A stretch of 64,000 nucleotides of DNA from Kitasatospora sp. NBC_00458 (GCF_036013975.1 NZ_CP107904.1:5419001-5483000), one strand, 5' to 3'; counted from the stretch's first letter, positions 43,564 to 52,301 are shown. The notes: generated from the sequence alone by a model not told the origin. Translations and numbers: made by a program.

Positions 43564-44025
43564 TCAGCGCGGCGGGCCGGGTACTCCGGGGAACCAGCTG
43601 CTCCTGGTCGGCAGGGTGGCGCAGATCACGCCCAGGATCGAGCCGACGAACAGCCAGGCGAGCGACGTGGCATTGGTCCAGAGCACGTTGTCGCCCTCGG
43701 GGCGGGGCACCATCAGCAGCATCAGGGCCAGGAACCAGCCGGCCGCCGGCACCGCCGCGCCGAGCCTGGTCCCGGTCACCCGCAGACCGGCGTAGAAGGT
43801 CGCGGCGGTGGCGGCGAGCGCCAACAGGATCCCCACCGGCGGCCACAAGGCCTGCACAAACGCTCCGCACACCGAGACCGCGACGCCCAGCGGAAAGAAC
43901 AGGACATAAGCCGTGATCCGGGCGGCGCGCGAGGGCTGGGACTCCTTCAGCCGCTCCTCCCGGGTGCCGAGGACGGCCGCCGGGATCGAGCGGCGCTGCG
44001 GCCGGGCTTCGGCGGGCGCGGTCAT
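43564..44025 (-). CDS. DUF6113-type membrane protein
   Basis: A 153-residue membrane protein with a ~35-residue basic N-terminus and about four membrane helices (for example ITAYVLFFPLGVAVSV and VGILLALAATAATFYAG). It matches DUF6113 proteins that sit next to mshB in Streptomyces; function unknown. Its ATG overlaps the mshB stop by 4 nt (ATGA), so it is co-translated with MshB. Confidence 0.82.
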   Translation of the reverse strand: MTAPAEARPQRRSIPAAVLGTREERLKESQPSRAARITAYVLFFPLGVAVSVCGAFVQALWPPVGILLALAATAATFYAGLRVTGTRLGAAVPAAGWFLALMLLMVPRPEGDNVLWTNATSLAWLFVGSILGVICATLPTRSSWFPGVPGPPR

Positions 44026-44933
44026 CGGGCATCCTCCTGGGGGAGTGCGGGAGCGGCCTCGTCGAGACCGGCGAAGAGGTCGTCCTCCGGCAGCCGCGGA
44101 CCGGCCTGGCCGCGCACCAGCTGGTAGTACTCGGTCGGGACCAGCGGCTGGCCGAGGTCGTTGGAGAGCGCGAAGAAGGCGCCGTCCACGGTGATCTGGG
44201 TGGCGTGCGCGGCCATCGCCGCGGCCTTGCGGTCCGCGTACGCGGCGCCGTCCAGCACGGTGGTGACCACCTCGTCGGCGACCACCCCGGGGACGTCCGC
44301 GGGCTCCGCCACGCCCGGGAACGGCGCTTCGGCGGCCGCCTCGGCGAGGCCCTTCCCGATCACCGAGCGGGGCATCCGGTTCCAGTACACCTTGGCGATC
44401 CGCCAGGCCGCGCCCAGCTCGGGCCGGTACGCGGGGTCGGCGGCCAGCTCGTACGCGCGCATGGCGACCCGGTGCGCCTGGATGTGGTCCGGGTGCCCGT
44501 AGCCGCCGTCCTCGTCGTAGGTGACCAGGACCTGCGGGCGCACCTCGCGGACCACCGCGACCAGCCGCCCGGCCGCCTCGTCCACGTCGGCCCGCCAGAA
44601 GCAGCCCGGCACGTCGTTGTCGGGCACGCCCATCATCCCGGAGTCGCGGTAGCGCCCCGGGCCGCCGAGGAAGCGGAAGTCGGTGACCCCCAGCGCGCCC
44701 ATCGCCTCGGTCAGCTCGCCGATCCGGTACGCGCCGAGGGTGTCCTCCCGATCGGCCGTCAGGTGGGCCAGCTCCGGCGGGATCACCTCGCCGCCCTCGC
44801 CGAGGGTGCAGGTCACCAGGGTGACGCGGGCGCCCTCGGCGGCGTACCTGGCCATCGTCGCGCCGTTGCCGATCGACTCGTCGTCGGGATGGGCGTGCAC
44901 CAGGAGCAGGCGGCGGCCGGCAGTCACGGTCAT
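44022..44933 (-). CDS. mshB: N-acetyl-1-D-myo-inositol-2-amino-2-deoxy-alpha-D-glucopyranoside deacetylase (MshB)
   Basis: A 303-residue zinc deacetylase of the LmbE/PIG-L family. It removes the acetyl group from GlcNAc-inositol in mycothiol synthesis, the main thiol of actinomycetes. The AHPDDE motif is at 14-19 and GHPDH at 146-150, together supplying zinc ligands and the catalytic Asp. MMGVPDNDVPGCFW and the C-terminal TEYYQLVRG are typical of MshB and Mca. A neighbouring mca is not seen. The gene starts 6 nt after a TAGGCT box, so it may be leaderless. Confidence 0.93.
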   Translation of the reverse strand: MTVTAGRRLLLVHAHPDDESIGNGATMARYAAEGARVTLVTCTLGEGGEVIPPELAHLTADREDTLGAYRIGELTEAMGALGVTDFRFLGGPGRYRDSGMMGVPDNDVPGCFWRADVDEAAGRLVAVVREVRPQVLVTYDEDGGYGHPDHIQAHRVAMRAYELAADPAYRPELGAAWRIAKVYWNRMPRSVIGKGLAEAAAEAPFPGVAEPADVPGVVADEVVTTVLDGAAYADRKAAAMAAHATQITVDGAFFALSNDLGQPLVPTEYYQLVRGQAGPRLPEDDLFAGLDEAAPALPQEDAR

Positions 44934-44939
44934 GGGAGC

Positions 44940-44945
44940 AGCCTA
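44940..44945 (-). promoter_or_regulatory. -10-like box (TAGGCT) of mshB
   Basis: Minus-strand TAGGCT, then gctccc and the ATG: a leaderless arrangement with no Shine-Dalgarno sequence. Confidence 0.45.
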
Positions 44946-44963
44946 ACGACCGGCCGGCCGGGG

Positions 44964-45158
44964 TCAGAGCTTCAGGCCGTTGATCATCCCGGCGAGGTTG
45001 CTGGTGACCTGGCTGATCGAGGGGGCGATGGAGCTGGACGCCAGGTAGAAGCCGAGCAGCGCGCAGACGATGGCGTGCGCGAGCTTCAGGCCGGAGCGGC
45101 GGATCAGCACCACCACGATGACCAGCATCAGCATGGCTGCGGAGATGGACAGGGCCAT
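44964..45158 (-). CDS. Small membrane protein
   Basis: A 64-residue protein with two hydrophobic segments (MALSISAAMLMLVIVVVLI and HAIVCALLGFYLAS) joined by a basic loop, and a polar C-terminus. A similar small protein beside mshB is common in Streptomyces. Function unknown. A GGGGTG ribosome site precedes the ATG. It is encoded upstream of mshB on the same strand, 30 bp away. Confidence 0.75.
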   Translation of the reverse strand: MALSISAAMLMLVIVVVLIRRSGLKLAHAIVCALLGFYLASSSIAPSISQVTSNLAGMINGLKL

Positions 45159-45472
45159 GGCGGCTCACACCCCTTTTCTCGGGTGCGCCGCCCCTGGGGG
45201 AGGGCGGCGGTCGGGACCGTGCGGAATTGCGGCCGGGTGACCGGGGCCGGGACGGGCCCGACGATCACTCGCTGGACCAGTCATACCCGATGGGTGAGGG
45301 GATCATTACGTTCGGTGAGTCCGCGTGCCCCGGGGTACGGGGGCACCACCGGGGCGCACGGGCCGGTCGGAGGGGGTGCGGAGGCCTTCCGGGCGCAGTT
45401 GCGGCCGATGCTCCGAACGAGTGATCACCGGTAGCCGGACGGCGGCACTCCCAGGTCGTAGGGTCAGGTGTC
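45159..45472. promoter_or_regulatory. Divergent intergenic region before the S9 peptidase gene
   Basis: 314 bp between divergent genes without a supported ORF. It includes gatcattacgttcggtga around 45300, which resembles gatcattacgcttcgtaa before operon 3, and ccccggggtacgggg. The only clear promoter element is the TAGGGT box next to the peptidase start. Confidence 0.45.
45459..45464 (+). promoter_or_regulatory. -10-like box (TAGGGT) of the S9 peptidase gene
   Basis: TAGGGT, 8 nt, then ATG. No ribosome site. Leaderless arrangement. Confidence 0.45.
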
Positions 45473-47626
45473 ATGACCACCCATACCCCAGCGGACACCT
45501 TCCCGAGGCAGTACGCGCGCACCCTGCGCTACACCGTCGGCGCGCCCCGGTCGTTCTCCGTCGCACCCGACGGCTCCCGGGTCGTCTTCCTGCGCTCCCG
45601 CTCCGGCAGCGACCGCGCCAACCTGCTCTGGACCCTCGACACGGCCACCGGCGAGGAGCGGGTCGCGGCCGACCCGGTCGCCCTGCTCGGCGGCGGCGAG
45701 GAGGACCTCTCCCCGGCCGAGAAGGCCCGCCGCGAGCGCAGCCGCGAGGGCTCCGCCGGCATCGTCGGCTACGCCCTGGACGGCACCGGCCGGCTCGCCG
45801 CCTTCGCCCTCTCCGGCCGCCTGTTCACCGCCGACCTCGTCGACGGCGGCACCGCCGAGCTGCCCGCCGAGGGCCCGCTGCTCGACCCGCGCCCCTCCCC
45901 GGACGGCACGTACGTCGCGTACGCCAACACCGCGGGCGAGCTGCGCCTCACCCGCGCCGACGGGAGCGGCGACCGGGCCCTCGTCCGGCCCGACGGCCCC
46001 AACGTGACCTGGGGTCAGGCCGAGTTCATCGCCCAGGAGGAGATGGGCCGGGACCGCGGCTACTGGTGGTCCCCGGACGGCGACCGGCTGCTGGTCGAGC
46101 GGGCCGACGACACCCCGGTGCGGCGCTGGTGGATCGCCGACCCGGCCAACCCGGACCGCGAGCCCGCCGAGGTCGCCTACCCGGCCGCCGGCACCGCCGA
46201 CGCCGAGGTCGGCCTCTGGGTGCTCGGCCTGGACGGCGCCCGGACCGAGGTGGTCTGGGACCGCGCGGCCTTCCCGTACCTGGCCCGGGTCCACTGGTCG
46301 CAGGGCGGCGTGCCGCTGCTGCTCGTCCAGGCCCGCGACCAGCGCAGCCAGCGGATCCTCGGACTGGACGTCGAGACCGGCGCCACCGAGCTGCTGCACG
46401 AGGAGCGGGACGACGTCTGGCTGGAGCTGTTCGCCGGGGTCCCCGCCTGGACGCCGGACGGCCGGCTGGTCCGGATCTCCGACGAGTCCGGGGCGCGGAC
46501 GCTGGTGATCGGCGACCAGGCCGTCACCGGGGCCGACCTGCACCTGCGGTCGGTGCTCGCCGTCACCGCCGACGAGGTGTTCTTCACCGCCTCCGGCGGC
46601 GCCGACGAGACCGACCCGGAGCCCGGCTGGATCGCCGCCGGCCGGATCAGCCACGACGGCAAGCGGCTCTCCTGGGAGGCCGCCAACGGACGGCCGTTCA
46701 CCTCCGTCACCACCGCCGTGCACGCGGCCGGCATCACCGTGCGGGCCACCGCCGAGCCGGACCTGCCCGGCACGCTGGTGCAGGTCTCCCGGGACCTGCC
46801 GGAGGGCGTGGTGGTGGACGACGTCGCCACCATCGCCTCCTACGCCGAGGCCCCGGTGCTCACCGCCCGCCCGGTGTTCCGCTTCGCCGGCGAGCGCCGC
46901 ATCCCCGCCGCGGTCTTCCTGCCGACCGGCTACGACCGCGAGCGGGACGGCCTGCTGCCGGTCCTGATGGACCCGTACGGCGGCCCGCACGGCCAGCGCG
47001 TCGTCCAGGCGCACAACCCGCACCTCAACTCGCAGTGGTTCGCCGACCAGGGCTTCGCGGTGGTCGTCGCCGACGGGCGCGGCACCCCCGGGCGCGGACC
47101 GGCCTGGGAGAAGTCGATCGCCTTCGACTTCGCCGGCGCCACCCTCGACGACCAGGTCGACGCGCTCCAGGCGCTCGCCGGGGAGTTCCCGCTCGACCTC
47201 GGCCGGGTCGCCATCCGCGGCTGGTCGTACGGCGGCTACCTCTCCGCGCTCGCCGTGCTGCGCCGGCCGGACGTCTTCCACGCGGCGGTGGCGGGCGCCC
47301 CGGTCACGGACTGGGAGCTGTACGACACCCACTACACCGAGCGCTACCTCGGCCACCCCGCCGAGCGGCCCGAGGTGTACGCGGCCAACTCGCTGACCGG
47401 CCACGCGGCCGGGCTGGAGCGGCCGCTGATGATCATCCACGGCCTGGCGGACGACAACGTGGTGGCCGCGCACACCCTGCGGCTCTCGTCGGCGCTGCTG
47501 GCGGCCGGCCGGCCGCACGTGGTGCTGCCGCTGTCGGGCGTCACCCACATGACGCCGCAGGAGGAGGTCGCGGAGAACCTGCTGCTGCTCCAGGTCGACT
47601 TCGTGAAGAAGTCGCTCGGGATCTGA
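45473..47626 (+). CDS. S9 family peptidase (dipeptidyl-peptidase IV-like)
   Basis: A 717-residue serine peptidase with an N-terminal beta-propeller (about 40-450) and a C-terminal alpha/beta-hydrolase domain. Catalytic triad: S585 in GWSYGGYL, D660/661 in ADDNV and H692 in GVTHMT. The Glu-containing QAEFIAQEEMGRDRGYWWSPDG motif region (around 183-203) fits DPP-IV-type enzymes that cut X-Pro dipeptides. No signal peptide, so it probably acts on peptides in the cytoplasm. The nearby peptide importers could supply substrates, which is inference. Confidence 0.92.
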   Translation: MTTHTPADTFPRQYARTLRYTVGAPRSFSVAPDGSRVVFLRSRSGSDRANLLWTLDTATGEERVAADPVALLGGGEEDLSPAEKARRERSREGSAGIVGYALDGTGRLAAFALSGRLFTADLVDGGTAELPAEGPLLDPRPSPDGTYVAYANTAGELRLTRADGSGDRALVRPDGPNVTWGQAEFIAQEEMGRDRGYWWSPDGDRLLVERADDTPVRRWWIADPANPDREPAEVAYPAAGTADAEVGLWVLGLDGARTEVVWDRAAFPYLARVHWSQGGVPLLLVQARDQRSQRILGLDVETGATELLHEERDDVWLELFAGVPAWTPDGRLVRISDESGARTLVIGDQAVTGADLHLRSVLAVTADEVFFTASGGADETDPEPGWIAAGRISHDGKRLSWEAANGRPFTSVTTAVHAAGITVRATAEPDLPGTLVQVSRDLPEGVVVDDVATIASYAEAPVLTARPVFRFAGERRIPAAVFLPTGYDRERDGLLPVLMDPYGGPHGQRVVQAHNPHLNSQWFADQGFAVVVADGRGTPGRGPAWEKSIAFDFAGATLDDQVDALQALAGEFPLDLGRVAIRGWSYGGYLSALAVLRRPDVFHAAVAGAPVTDWELYDTHYTERYLGHPAERPEVYAANSLTGHAAGLERPLMIIHGLADDNVVAAHTLRLSSALLAAGRPHVVLPLSGVTHMTPQEEVAENLLLLQVDFVKKSLGI

Positions 47627-47835
47627 GCCCGCGCCGGGGCGGGGCGACGTGAGGTGAGGGGGAGCGGGGTCGGACCAGGGAACCCGGGCCCGCGGACGAG
47701 CGGTGCCGGGGCACGCCCATACCGCTCCCCCTCGGCCGCGTGTGCCCGCAGGGGGTCGATCTGTCCGGCCGTCGCGGGAGAACGCTGGCCGCCGCCTCCG
47801 ACAACGGCCCGGAGGACCACCCCGACCCGCGGCTT

Positions 47836-47872
47836 CGGAGGCCGGTGCCCGTGACACGGGTACCGGCCTCCG
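47836..47872 (+). terminator. 17-bp hairpin before the exporter operon
   Basis: Arms cggaggccggtgcccgt and acgggtaccggcctccg pair over 17 bp with one G-T pair and a 3-nt loop. It could end transcription of the S9 peptidase gene, although it is ~210 bp past the stop, or insulate the exporter promoter. Confidence 0.55.
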
Positions 47873-47891
47873 GCATGACGGATGTCATGCC
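47872..47891. promoter_or_regulatory. 20-bp palindrome ggcatgacggatgtcatgcc, candidate response-regulator operator
   Basis: Perfect 8-bp arms ggcatgac/gtcatgcc around ggat, 92 bp before the ATPase start. An ATGAC-N4-GTCAT dyad ahead of an ABC exporter with a DesK/NarL-type two-component system suggests autoregulation by the LuxR-type regulator encoded at 52.3 kb. That link is inference. Confidence 0.6.
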
Positions 47892-47983
47892 GAAGGCACG
47901 ACGGCGGCCACTGCCGCCGCACCCCGGCCGCGCGGGACTCTGAGGAGGTGCGAACGACACCACCAGGGGAGAGGACGGGGACG

Positions 47984-48940
47984 ATGGACACGGAGGTGGC
48001 GGCCTTCCGGGGCGTCGGCAAGAGCTATGGGCGGGTGCGGGCCGTGGACGGCCTCGACCTCGTCCTGCGGCCGGGCGAGACGGTCGCCCTGCTCGGCCCG
48101 AACGGCGCCGGCAAGTCCAGCAGCCTGGACCTGCTGCTCGGCCTGCGCGAACCCGACCACGGCACCGTGACGCTGTTCGGCGGCACCCCGCGCGCCGCGA
48201 TCGAGGCCGGCCGGGTCGGCGCGATGCTGCAGAGCGGCGGCCTGATGGCCGACGTCAAGGTGCGCGAGCTGGTCAGGCTGGCCGGCGCCGTCCACCCGCG
48301 CGGCCGGGCCGTCGACGAGGTGCTGGCCGACGCCGGCATCGCCGAACTCGCCGAGCGCCGCGTCGACAGGCTCTCCGGCGGCCAGGAGCAGCGGGTCCGC
48401 TTCGCGCTCGCCATCGCCGGTGCCAACGACCTGATCGTCCTCGACGAGCCCACCACCGGCATGGACGTCTCGGTCCGGCAGTCCTTCTGGGCGAGCATGC
48501 GGGCGCAGGCCGACGCCGGCCGCACGGTGCTCTTCGCCACCCACTACCTGGAGGAGGCGGACTCGATCGCCGACCGGGTCCTCGTCCTGCACCGCGGCCG
48601 GCTGATCGCCGACGGCACCTCCGCCGAGATCAAGGCCCGGGCCGGCGCCCGCCGGATCACCTTCGAACTGGACGACGCGGACGGCCCGTTCGACGAGGCG
48701 GTGCTGCGCAGGCTGCCCGGTGTGCTGGCGCTGGACGTCTCCGCCCGGGTCCCCGGGGTGCGGACCGTGCGGATCCGCACCGCCGACGCGGACGCCGACG
48801 TGGCCGGCCTCTACCGGGCGGGCCTCCGCCCGCGCGGCCTGGAGGTCACCGGACTCGGCCTGGAGCAGGCCTTCCTGACCATCACCGGGGAGCAGGACCA
48901 CGAGGACGCCCCGACCGGCGTGAAGGAGACCGTGCGATGA
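47984..48940 (+). CDS. ABC-2 type exporter ATPase
   Basis: A 318-residue ABC ATPase of the drug/antibiotic exporter (CcmA/NatA) type. Walker A GPNGAGKSS at ~37-45, a Q-loop at MLQSGG, signature LSGGQEQR, Walker B LIVLDEPTTGMDV and H-switch ATHYLEE are intact. The ~90-residue C-terminal domain is typical of DrrA-like exporters. ATG at 47984 follows GAGAGGACGGGG. Overlaps the permease gene by 4 nt (ATGA). Confidence 0.94.
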   Translation: MDTEVAAFRGVGKSYGRVRAVDGLDLVLRPGETVALLGPNGAGKSSSLDLLLGLREPDHGTVTLFGGTPRAAIEAGRVGAMLQSGGLMADVKVRELVRLAGAVHPRGRAVDEVLADAGIAELAERRVDRLSGGQEQRVRFALAIAGANDLIVLDEPTTGMDVSVRQSFWASMRAQADAGRTVLFATHYLEEADSIADRVLVLHRGRLIADGTSAEIKARAGARRITFELDDADGPFDEAVLRRLPGVLALDVSARVPGVRTVRIRTADADADVAGLYRAGLRPRGLEVTGLGLEQAFLTITGEQDHEDAPTGVKETVR

Positions 48941-49659
48941 CCACCCTGATCCTGCTGGAGATCGCCCGCACCCTGCGGAACCGCAAGTACCTGCTGTTCA
49001 CGGTCCTCTACCCGGCGCTGATGTACTTCTTCTTCATCAACGCCTACGGCTCCGGGGAGCTGGCCGGCGGCCTCCCGGTGAAGACCTACTTCATGGTGTC
49101 GATGGCCACCTTCGGCGCCGTCGGCGGAGTGCTGACCGGCGGGGCGCAGCGGATCGCGCTGGAGCGCAGGAGCGGGTGGGTGCGGCAGCTGCGGCTGACC
49201 GCGCTGCCCGGCCGGGCGTACACCATCGCCAAGATCGCGGCGAGCGCGGTGACGACGCTGCCCGCGATCCTGGTGGTCTTCGCGGTCGGCGCGACCCAGG
49301 GCGTGCGGATGGCGGCGGCGGACTGGGCGGGCCTGGCCCTGGCGCTCTGGCTGGGCAGCTTCGTCTTCGCCGCGCTCGGGGTGGCGCTCGGGTACGCGGC
49401 GGCGCCGGACTCGGTGCAGACCATCGTGATGATCGCCTACATGGCGATGGCGCTGTTCGGCGGCACCTGGTTCCCGGTGACCGGCTCGCTGGAGGACTAC
49501 GCCCGCTTCAACCCGGTGTACCTGTACAACCGGCTCGCCACCTTCACCGAGCCCGGGCACGGTCTCGACCTGGCGGCGGTGGCCGGGCTGGGCGGCTTCC
49601 TGGTGGTGTTCGTCGCGGCGGCCGCCGCGCTGTACCGGCGGGACACCCGGCAGGCATGA
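48937..49659 (+). CDS. ABC-2 type exporter permease
   Basis: A 240-residue membrane protein with about six helices. An N-terminal RTLRNRKYLLFTVLYPALMY segment, the central AIAS/TTLPAILVV helices and late FGGTWFPVTGSLEDYARFNP block fit the ABC-2 membrane family (YvfS-like). Together with the ATPase it should export a lipid-like or peptide substrate; substrate unknown. Its start overlaps the ATPase stop and its stop overlaps the kinase start, so the three are translated together. Confidence 0.93.
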   Translation: MTTLILLEIARTLRNRKYLLFTVLYPALMYFFFINAYGSGELAGGLPVKTYFMVSMATFGAVGGVLTGGAQRIALERRSGWVRQLRLTALPGRAYTIAKIAASAVTTLPAILVVFAVGATQGVRMAAADWAGLALALWLGSFVFAALGVALGYAAAPDSVQTIVMIAYMAMALFGGTWFPVTGSLEDYARFNPVYLYNRLATFTEPGHGLDLAAVAGLGGFLVVFVAAAAALYRRDTRQA

Positions 49660-50909
49660 TGACGCCCATGCCGGACACGCACCACGCCCACCGCTCCGAC
49701 GGCCCGCCGGAGGCGGGCGTGGAGCACACCTTCCGCAACATCCCCGGTGCGACGGTCGAGACCCGGCGGCAGATGCTGGTCAAGGTCTGCTGGATGCTGC
49801 TCTGGATGATCTACCTGGCCTACCCGGTGCGCGACCTGCTGACGGGCGGGCACTCGGTCGCCGGCGCGGTCTGCGGCTGGCTGGCCCTGGCCGGGTACGT
49901 GGCCGGCTACGTCACCCTGGTGGTCTTCCGCTCGATGGCGGGGATGCGGCCCAGGACCTGCCGGGCACTGGTCGCCGTCATGGTGGTGATCGCGGTCGCC
50001 ACCACCTTCAGCCTCGGCAGCGCCTTCCTGACCCTGTTCACCTACGCCTCGGTGGCCGTCGCGATCATCGCCCCGGCCCGGTTCGCGCTCGCCGCGATCG
50101 GTGCCATGGCCGGGCTCACCGCCGTCGTCGGCGTGGCCGACGGGGTCCCGGCGGGCGACATCCTGACCATCGCACTGACCGCGTTCCTCGCCGGCGCCGC
50201 GATGACCGGCCTGCAGCGGCTGGTCGCCACCATGCGCGAGCTGCGCGAGGCCCGGGCCGCCGTCGCCCACCTGGCCGCCTCCGAGGAGCGGCTGCGGCTC
50301 GCCCGCGACCTGCACGACCTGCTCGGGCACTCGCTCTCGCTGATCACCCTGAAGAGCGAGCTGGCCGGCCGTTTCATGGACGCCGGGAAGGACGGGGCGG
50401 CGCGGGCGCAGGTCGCCGACATCGAGAAGGTCGCCCGGCAGTCGCTGGTCGACGTCCGGGAGGCGGTGACCGGGTTCCGCCGGCCGACCCTGCCGGTCGA
50501 GCTGGCGGCGGCCCGTACGGCGCTGGCCGCCGCGCAGGTCGCCCTGGAGGCGGCCCCCGAACTGGTCGACGCCTGGCCGGGGCTGGCCGCCGAGGAGTCC
50601 GCCGCGCTGGCCTGGGCACTGCGCGAGGCGATCACCAACGTGGTCCGGCACGGCGAGGGCGCCACCGTCTGCACGGTGACGGCCGACGAGCGGTGGGAGG
50701 GCGACGGCGAGCGGTTCGCCGTGCTGGAGATCGCCGACGACGGGGCCGGGCCGGGCAAGGCCGCGCCGGGGAACGGGCTGTCCGGGCTGGACGAGCGGCT
50801 GGCGCTGGTCGGCGGGCGGCTGGAGACCGGACCGGGCGCGCGCGGGAGGGGCTTCCGGCTGCGGGCGCTGGTGCCGCTGCGGACGGTCGCCCTCCCGGCG
50901 TCCCCGTAG
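49656..50909 (+). CDS. DesK-type sensor histidine kinase
   Basis: A 417-residue membrane kinase. About five or six helices lie between 45 and 190, then a coiled coil (LREARAAVAHLAASEERLRLA), the HisKA_3 phosphoacceptor RDLHDLLGHSLSLI (H220), and a HATPase domain with ALREAITNVVRHG (N-box), EIADDGAGPG and GNGLSGLDERLALVGG. The ATG at 49656 overlaps the permease stop by 4 nt. Unusually, no response regulator gene follows directly: the likely partner is at 52.3 kb, beyond a divergent MerR gene. Confidence 0.93.
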   Translation: MMTPMPDTHHAHRSDGPPEAGVEHTFRNIPGATVETRRQMLVKVCWMLLWMIYLAYPVRDLLTGGHSVAGAVCGWLALAGYVAGYVTLVVFRSMAGMRPRTCRALVAVMVVIAVATTFSLGSAFLTLFTYASVAVAIIAPARFALAAIGAMAGLTAVVGVADGVPAGDILTIALTAFLAGAAMTGLQRLVATMRELREARAAVAHLAASEERLRLARDLHDLLGHSLSLITLKSELAGRFMDAGKDGAARAQVADIEKVARQSLVDVREAVTGFRRPTLPVELAAARTALAAAQVALEAAPELVDAWPGLAAEESAALAWALREAITNVVRHGEGATVCTVTADERWEGDGERFAVLEIADDGAGPGKAAPGNGLSGLDERLALVGGRLETGPGARGRGFRLRALVPLRTVALPASP

Positions 50910-51251
50910 GGCCGCGGCCCCGGCGGTTGCTGCGGGCGGCGGAACTCTCCGCGCCGACGTCCCGGCTGCGGCGCCCGGGGGAGGGCTGCGGGCAGCATGG
51001 CGGGCATGTCGAAGCCTGCCGTGCTGGTGCTCGCCGCCCTGCTCGTCGCCCTGATCCCCTGCGCCGCCCGCACCGAGCCCGGCGGCCCGGACCCCGGTGG
51101 TCCGGACTCCGGCGCGCCCTGCGTGGCCGGCTACTTCGGGGCCGCCCCGCTCGACGGCCCGGTACCCGCCCTGCCGCACTGCCGCCCCGCCGCCGGGGCG
51201 GCGTCCGCCGACCGGCCCGGCTGAACCCGGGTCGAGGACGCCGGGCGCGTC
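50910..51251. other. Gap between kinase and MerR genes
   Basis: 342 bp between convergent genes. It holds only the small putative secreted-protein ORF at 50997-51224 and GC-rich DNA; no clear terminator was seen. Confidence 0.4.
50997..51224 (+). CDS. Possible small secreted protein
   Basis: A 75-residue ORF. The N-terminus (MSKPAVLVLAALLVALIPCAA) looks like a signal peptide, followed by a Gly/Pro/Asp/Ala-rich tail with two cysteines. A GGGGGAGGG site lies before the ATG at 50997; an inner ATG at 51006 is also possible. No homologue is recognised. In GC-rich DNA short ORFs often arise by chance, so this is tentative. Confidence 0.4.
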   Translation: MAGMSKPAVLVLAALLVALIPCAARTEPGGPDPGGPDSGAPCVAGYFGAAPLDGPVPALPHCRPAAGAASADRPG

Positions 51252-52220
51252 CTACCGGGCGGTCCCGGTCCGGGCGCGGAGGGCGGCGGTGAACCAGGCG
51301 AACACCTCGTCCAGGCTCTCCTGGGCGGGCCAGCCGTTGATGGTGCCGAGCAGGCTCCAGTAGCGTCCGGCGCGCGGGTCGTCGGCGATCTCCAGACGGT
51401 CCAGCAGCCAGGCCCGGAGCGGGGCGCCGTCGGGGCGGCCGAAGGTGGCCGCGTACTCGGCGGTGAGGGCGTCGACCACCGCGTCGGCGGCGGGGGAGCC
51501 GGGGGCGACGCCCCCGGCGAGGGCGGCGGTGACCGCGGCGCGGACGGTCTCGGTGAGCGCGGTGTGGAGGCCGGTGTCGTCCCCGGCCGCGCGCTCCGCC
51601 GCCTGGTGGGCCGCCATCCTCCGGACCGCGGCACGGAAGTCCTCGTCCTGGACGAGCTCGCCCAGTTCCACCCAGGCGTCGACCTGTTCGGCACTCGGGT
51701 CCTCCGGCAGCTCCGGCACGGCGGCGCGCATCATCGCGACGAACTCCGGGTTGGCGTCCAGACCGCCGAAGGCGGCGTCGACGAAGTCGTCGATCAGGCG
51801 CCGTCGTTCGGCGTCGGACAGGGCGGCGAGCTTGTGCATGAGTCTCATCTCCTCGGTGGTGGAGCCGCGTTCGGCGACCGCCCGCAGCACGGCGCGCCGC
51901 AGCCGCAGCGTGCGGATCTGCACGTCCAGCGCGTCGGCGTGCGCGGCGGCGACCTCGCGCAGCGGGGCGGACCGGTCCAGCACCCGCCGGATGGTGGCCA
52001 GGTCGAGCCCGAGCTCCCGCAGGGTGCGGACCAGGTCGAGGCGGGCCAGGGCGTGGACATCGAAGCGGCGGTAGCCGGCCGGCGTGCGGTCGACGGGCGG
52101 GACGAGCCCGCCGTCGGCGTAGAACCGGACGGCCTTGACCGTCAGCCCGGTGCGCCGGGCCAGCTCGCCGATCGAGTAGAGGGTGTCGTGCTGCTCGTCG
52201 TGCCGTTCGTCGTCCCGCAT
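51252..52220 (-). CDS. MerR-family transcriptional regulator
   Basis: A 322-residue regulator. The winged helix-turn-helix is at 15-80: YSIGELARRTGLTVKAVRFYADG, then GYRRFD and LRELGLDLATIRRVL. A coiled coil follows, and the last ~180 residues are helical and Glu/Ala-rich, larger than simple metal-sensing MerR proteins. No metal-binding Cys motif is seen, so a drug or other organic ligand is likelier. It is divergent from the response regulator gene, with a MerR-like dyad in the 81-bp gap, and separates the regulator from its probable kinase. Confidence 0.9.
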   Translation of the reverse strand: MRDDERHDEQHDTLYSIGELARRTGLTVKAVRFYADGGLVPPVDRTPAGYRRFDVHALARLDLVRTLRELGLDLATIRRVLDRSAPLREVAAAHADALDVQIRTLRLRRAVLRAVAERGSTTEEMRLMHKLAALSDAERRRLIDDFVDAAFGGLDANPEFVAMMRAAVPELPEDPSAEQVDAWVELGELVQDEDFRAAVRRMAAHQAAERAAGDDTGLHTALTETVRAAVTAALAGGVAPGSPAADAVVDALTAEYAATFGRPDGAPLRAWLLDRLEIADDPRAGRYWSLLGTINGWPAQESLDEVFAWFTAALRARTGTAR

Positions 52221-52228
52221 GGGCCCAG

Positions 52229-52258
52229 CTTGGCGTCTCCCCCCACGGGAGACTCAAG
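52229..52258. promoter_or_regulatory. 30-bp dyad between the MerR and response regulator genes, candidate MerR operator
   Basis: Inner arms gtctccc (52235-52241) and gggagac (52247-52253) around cccac, with outer cttg (52229-52232) and caag (52255-52258). Dyads of this kind between promoter boxes are typical MerR-family operators. It lies within the 81-bp divergent gap and could control both genes. Confidence 0.6.
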
Positions 52259-52287
52259 GGCCGCCCCGGAGCGGTCGCGGCAGGCCG

Positions 52288-52293
52288 TAGGGT
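52288..52293 (+). promoter_or_regulatory. -10-like box (TAGGGT) of the response regulator gene
   Basis: TAGGGT followed by 8 nt and ATG at 52302, with no ribosome site. It begins 29 bp after the MerR-type dyad. Confidence 0.45.
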
Positions 52294-52301
52294 CGGGCGG
52301 T

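Larger units (their letters stand above)
47627..47983 (+). other. 357-bp leader of the ABC-2 exporter operon
   Basis: No supported ORF. The middle holds a long hairpin (47836-47872) directly joined to a 20-bp dyad (47872-47891), then ~90 bp before the ATPase start. A GAGGACGGGG-type ribosome site precedes the ATG at 47984. The dyad is the most likely control site of the operon. Confidence 0.6.

Noticed and set aside
39109..44127. Long plus-strand ORFs (579 and 1079 residues)
   Set aside because: Antisense to the binding-protein, YoaR-type and mshB genes; no recognisable domain.
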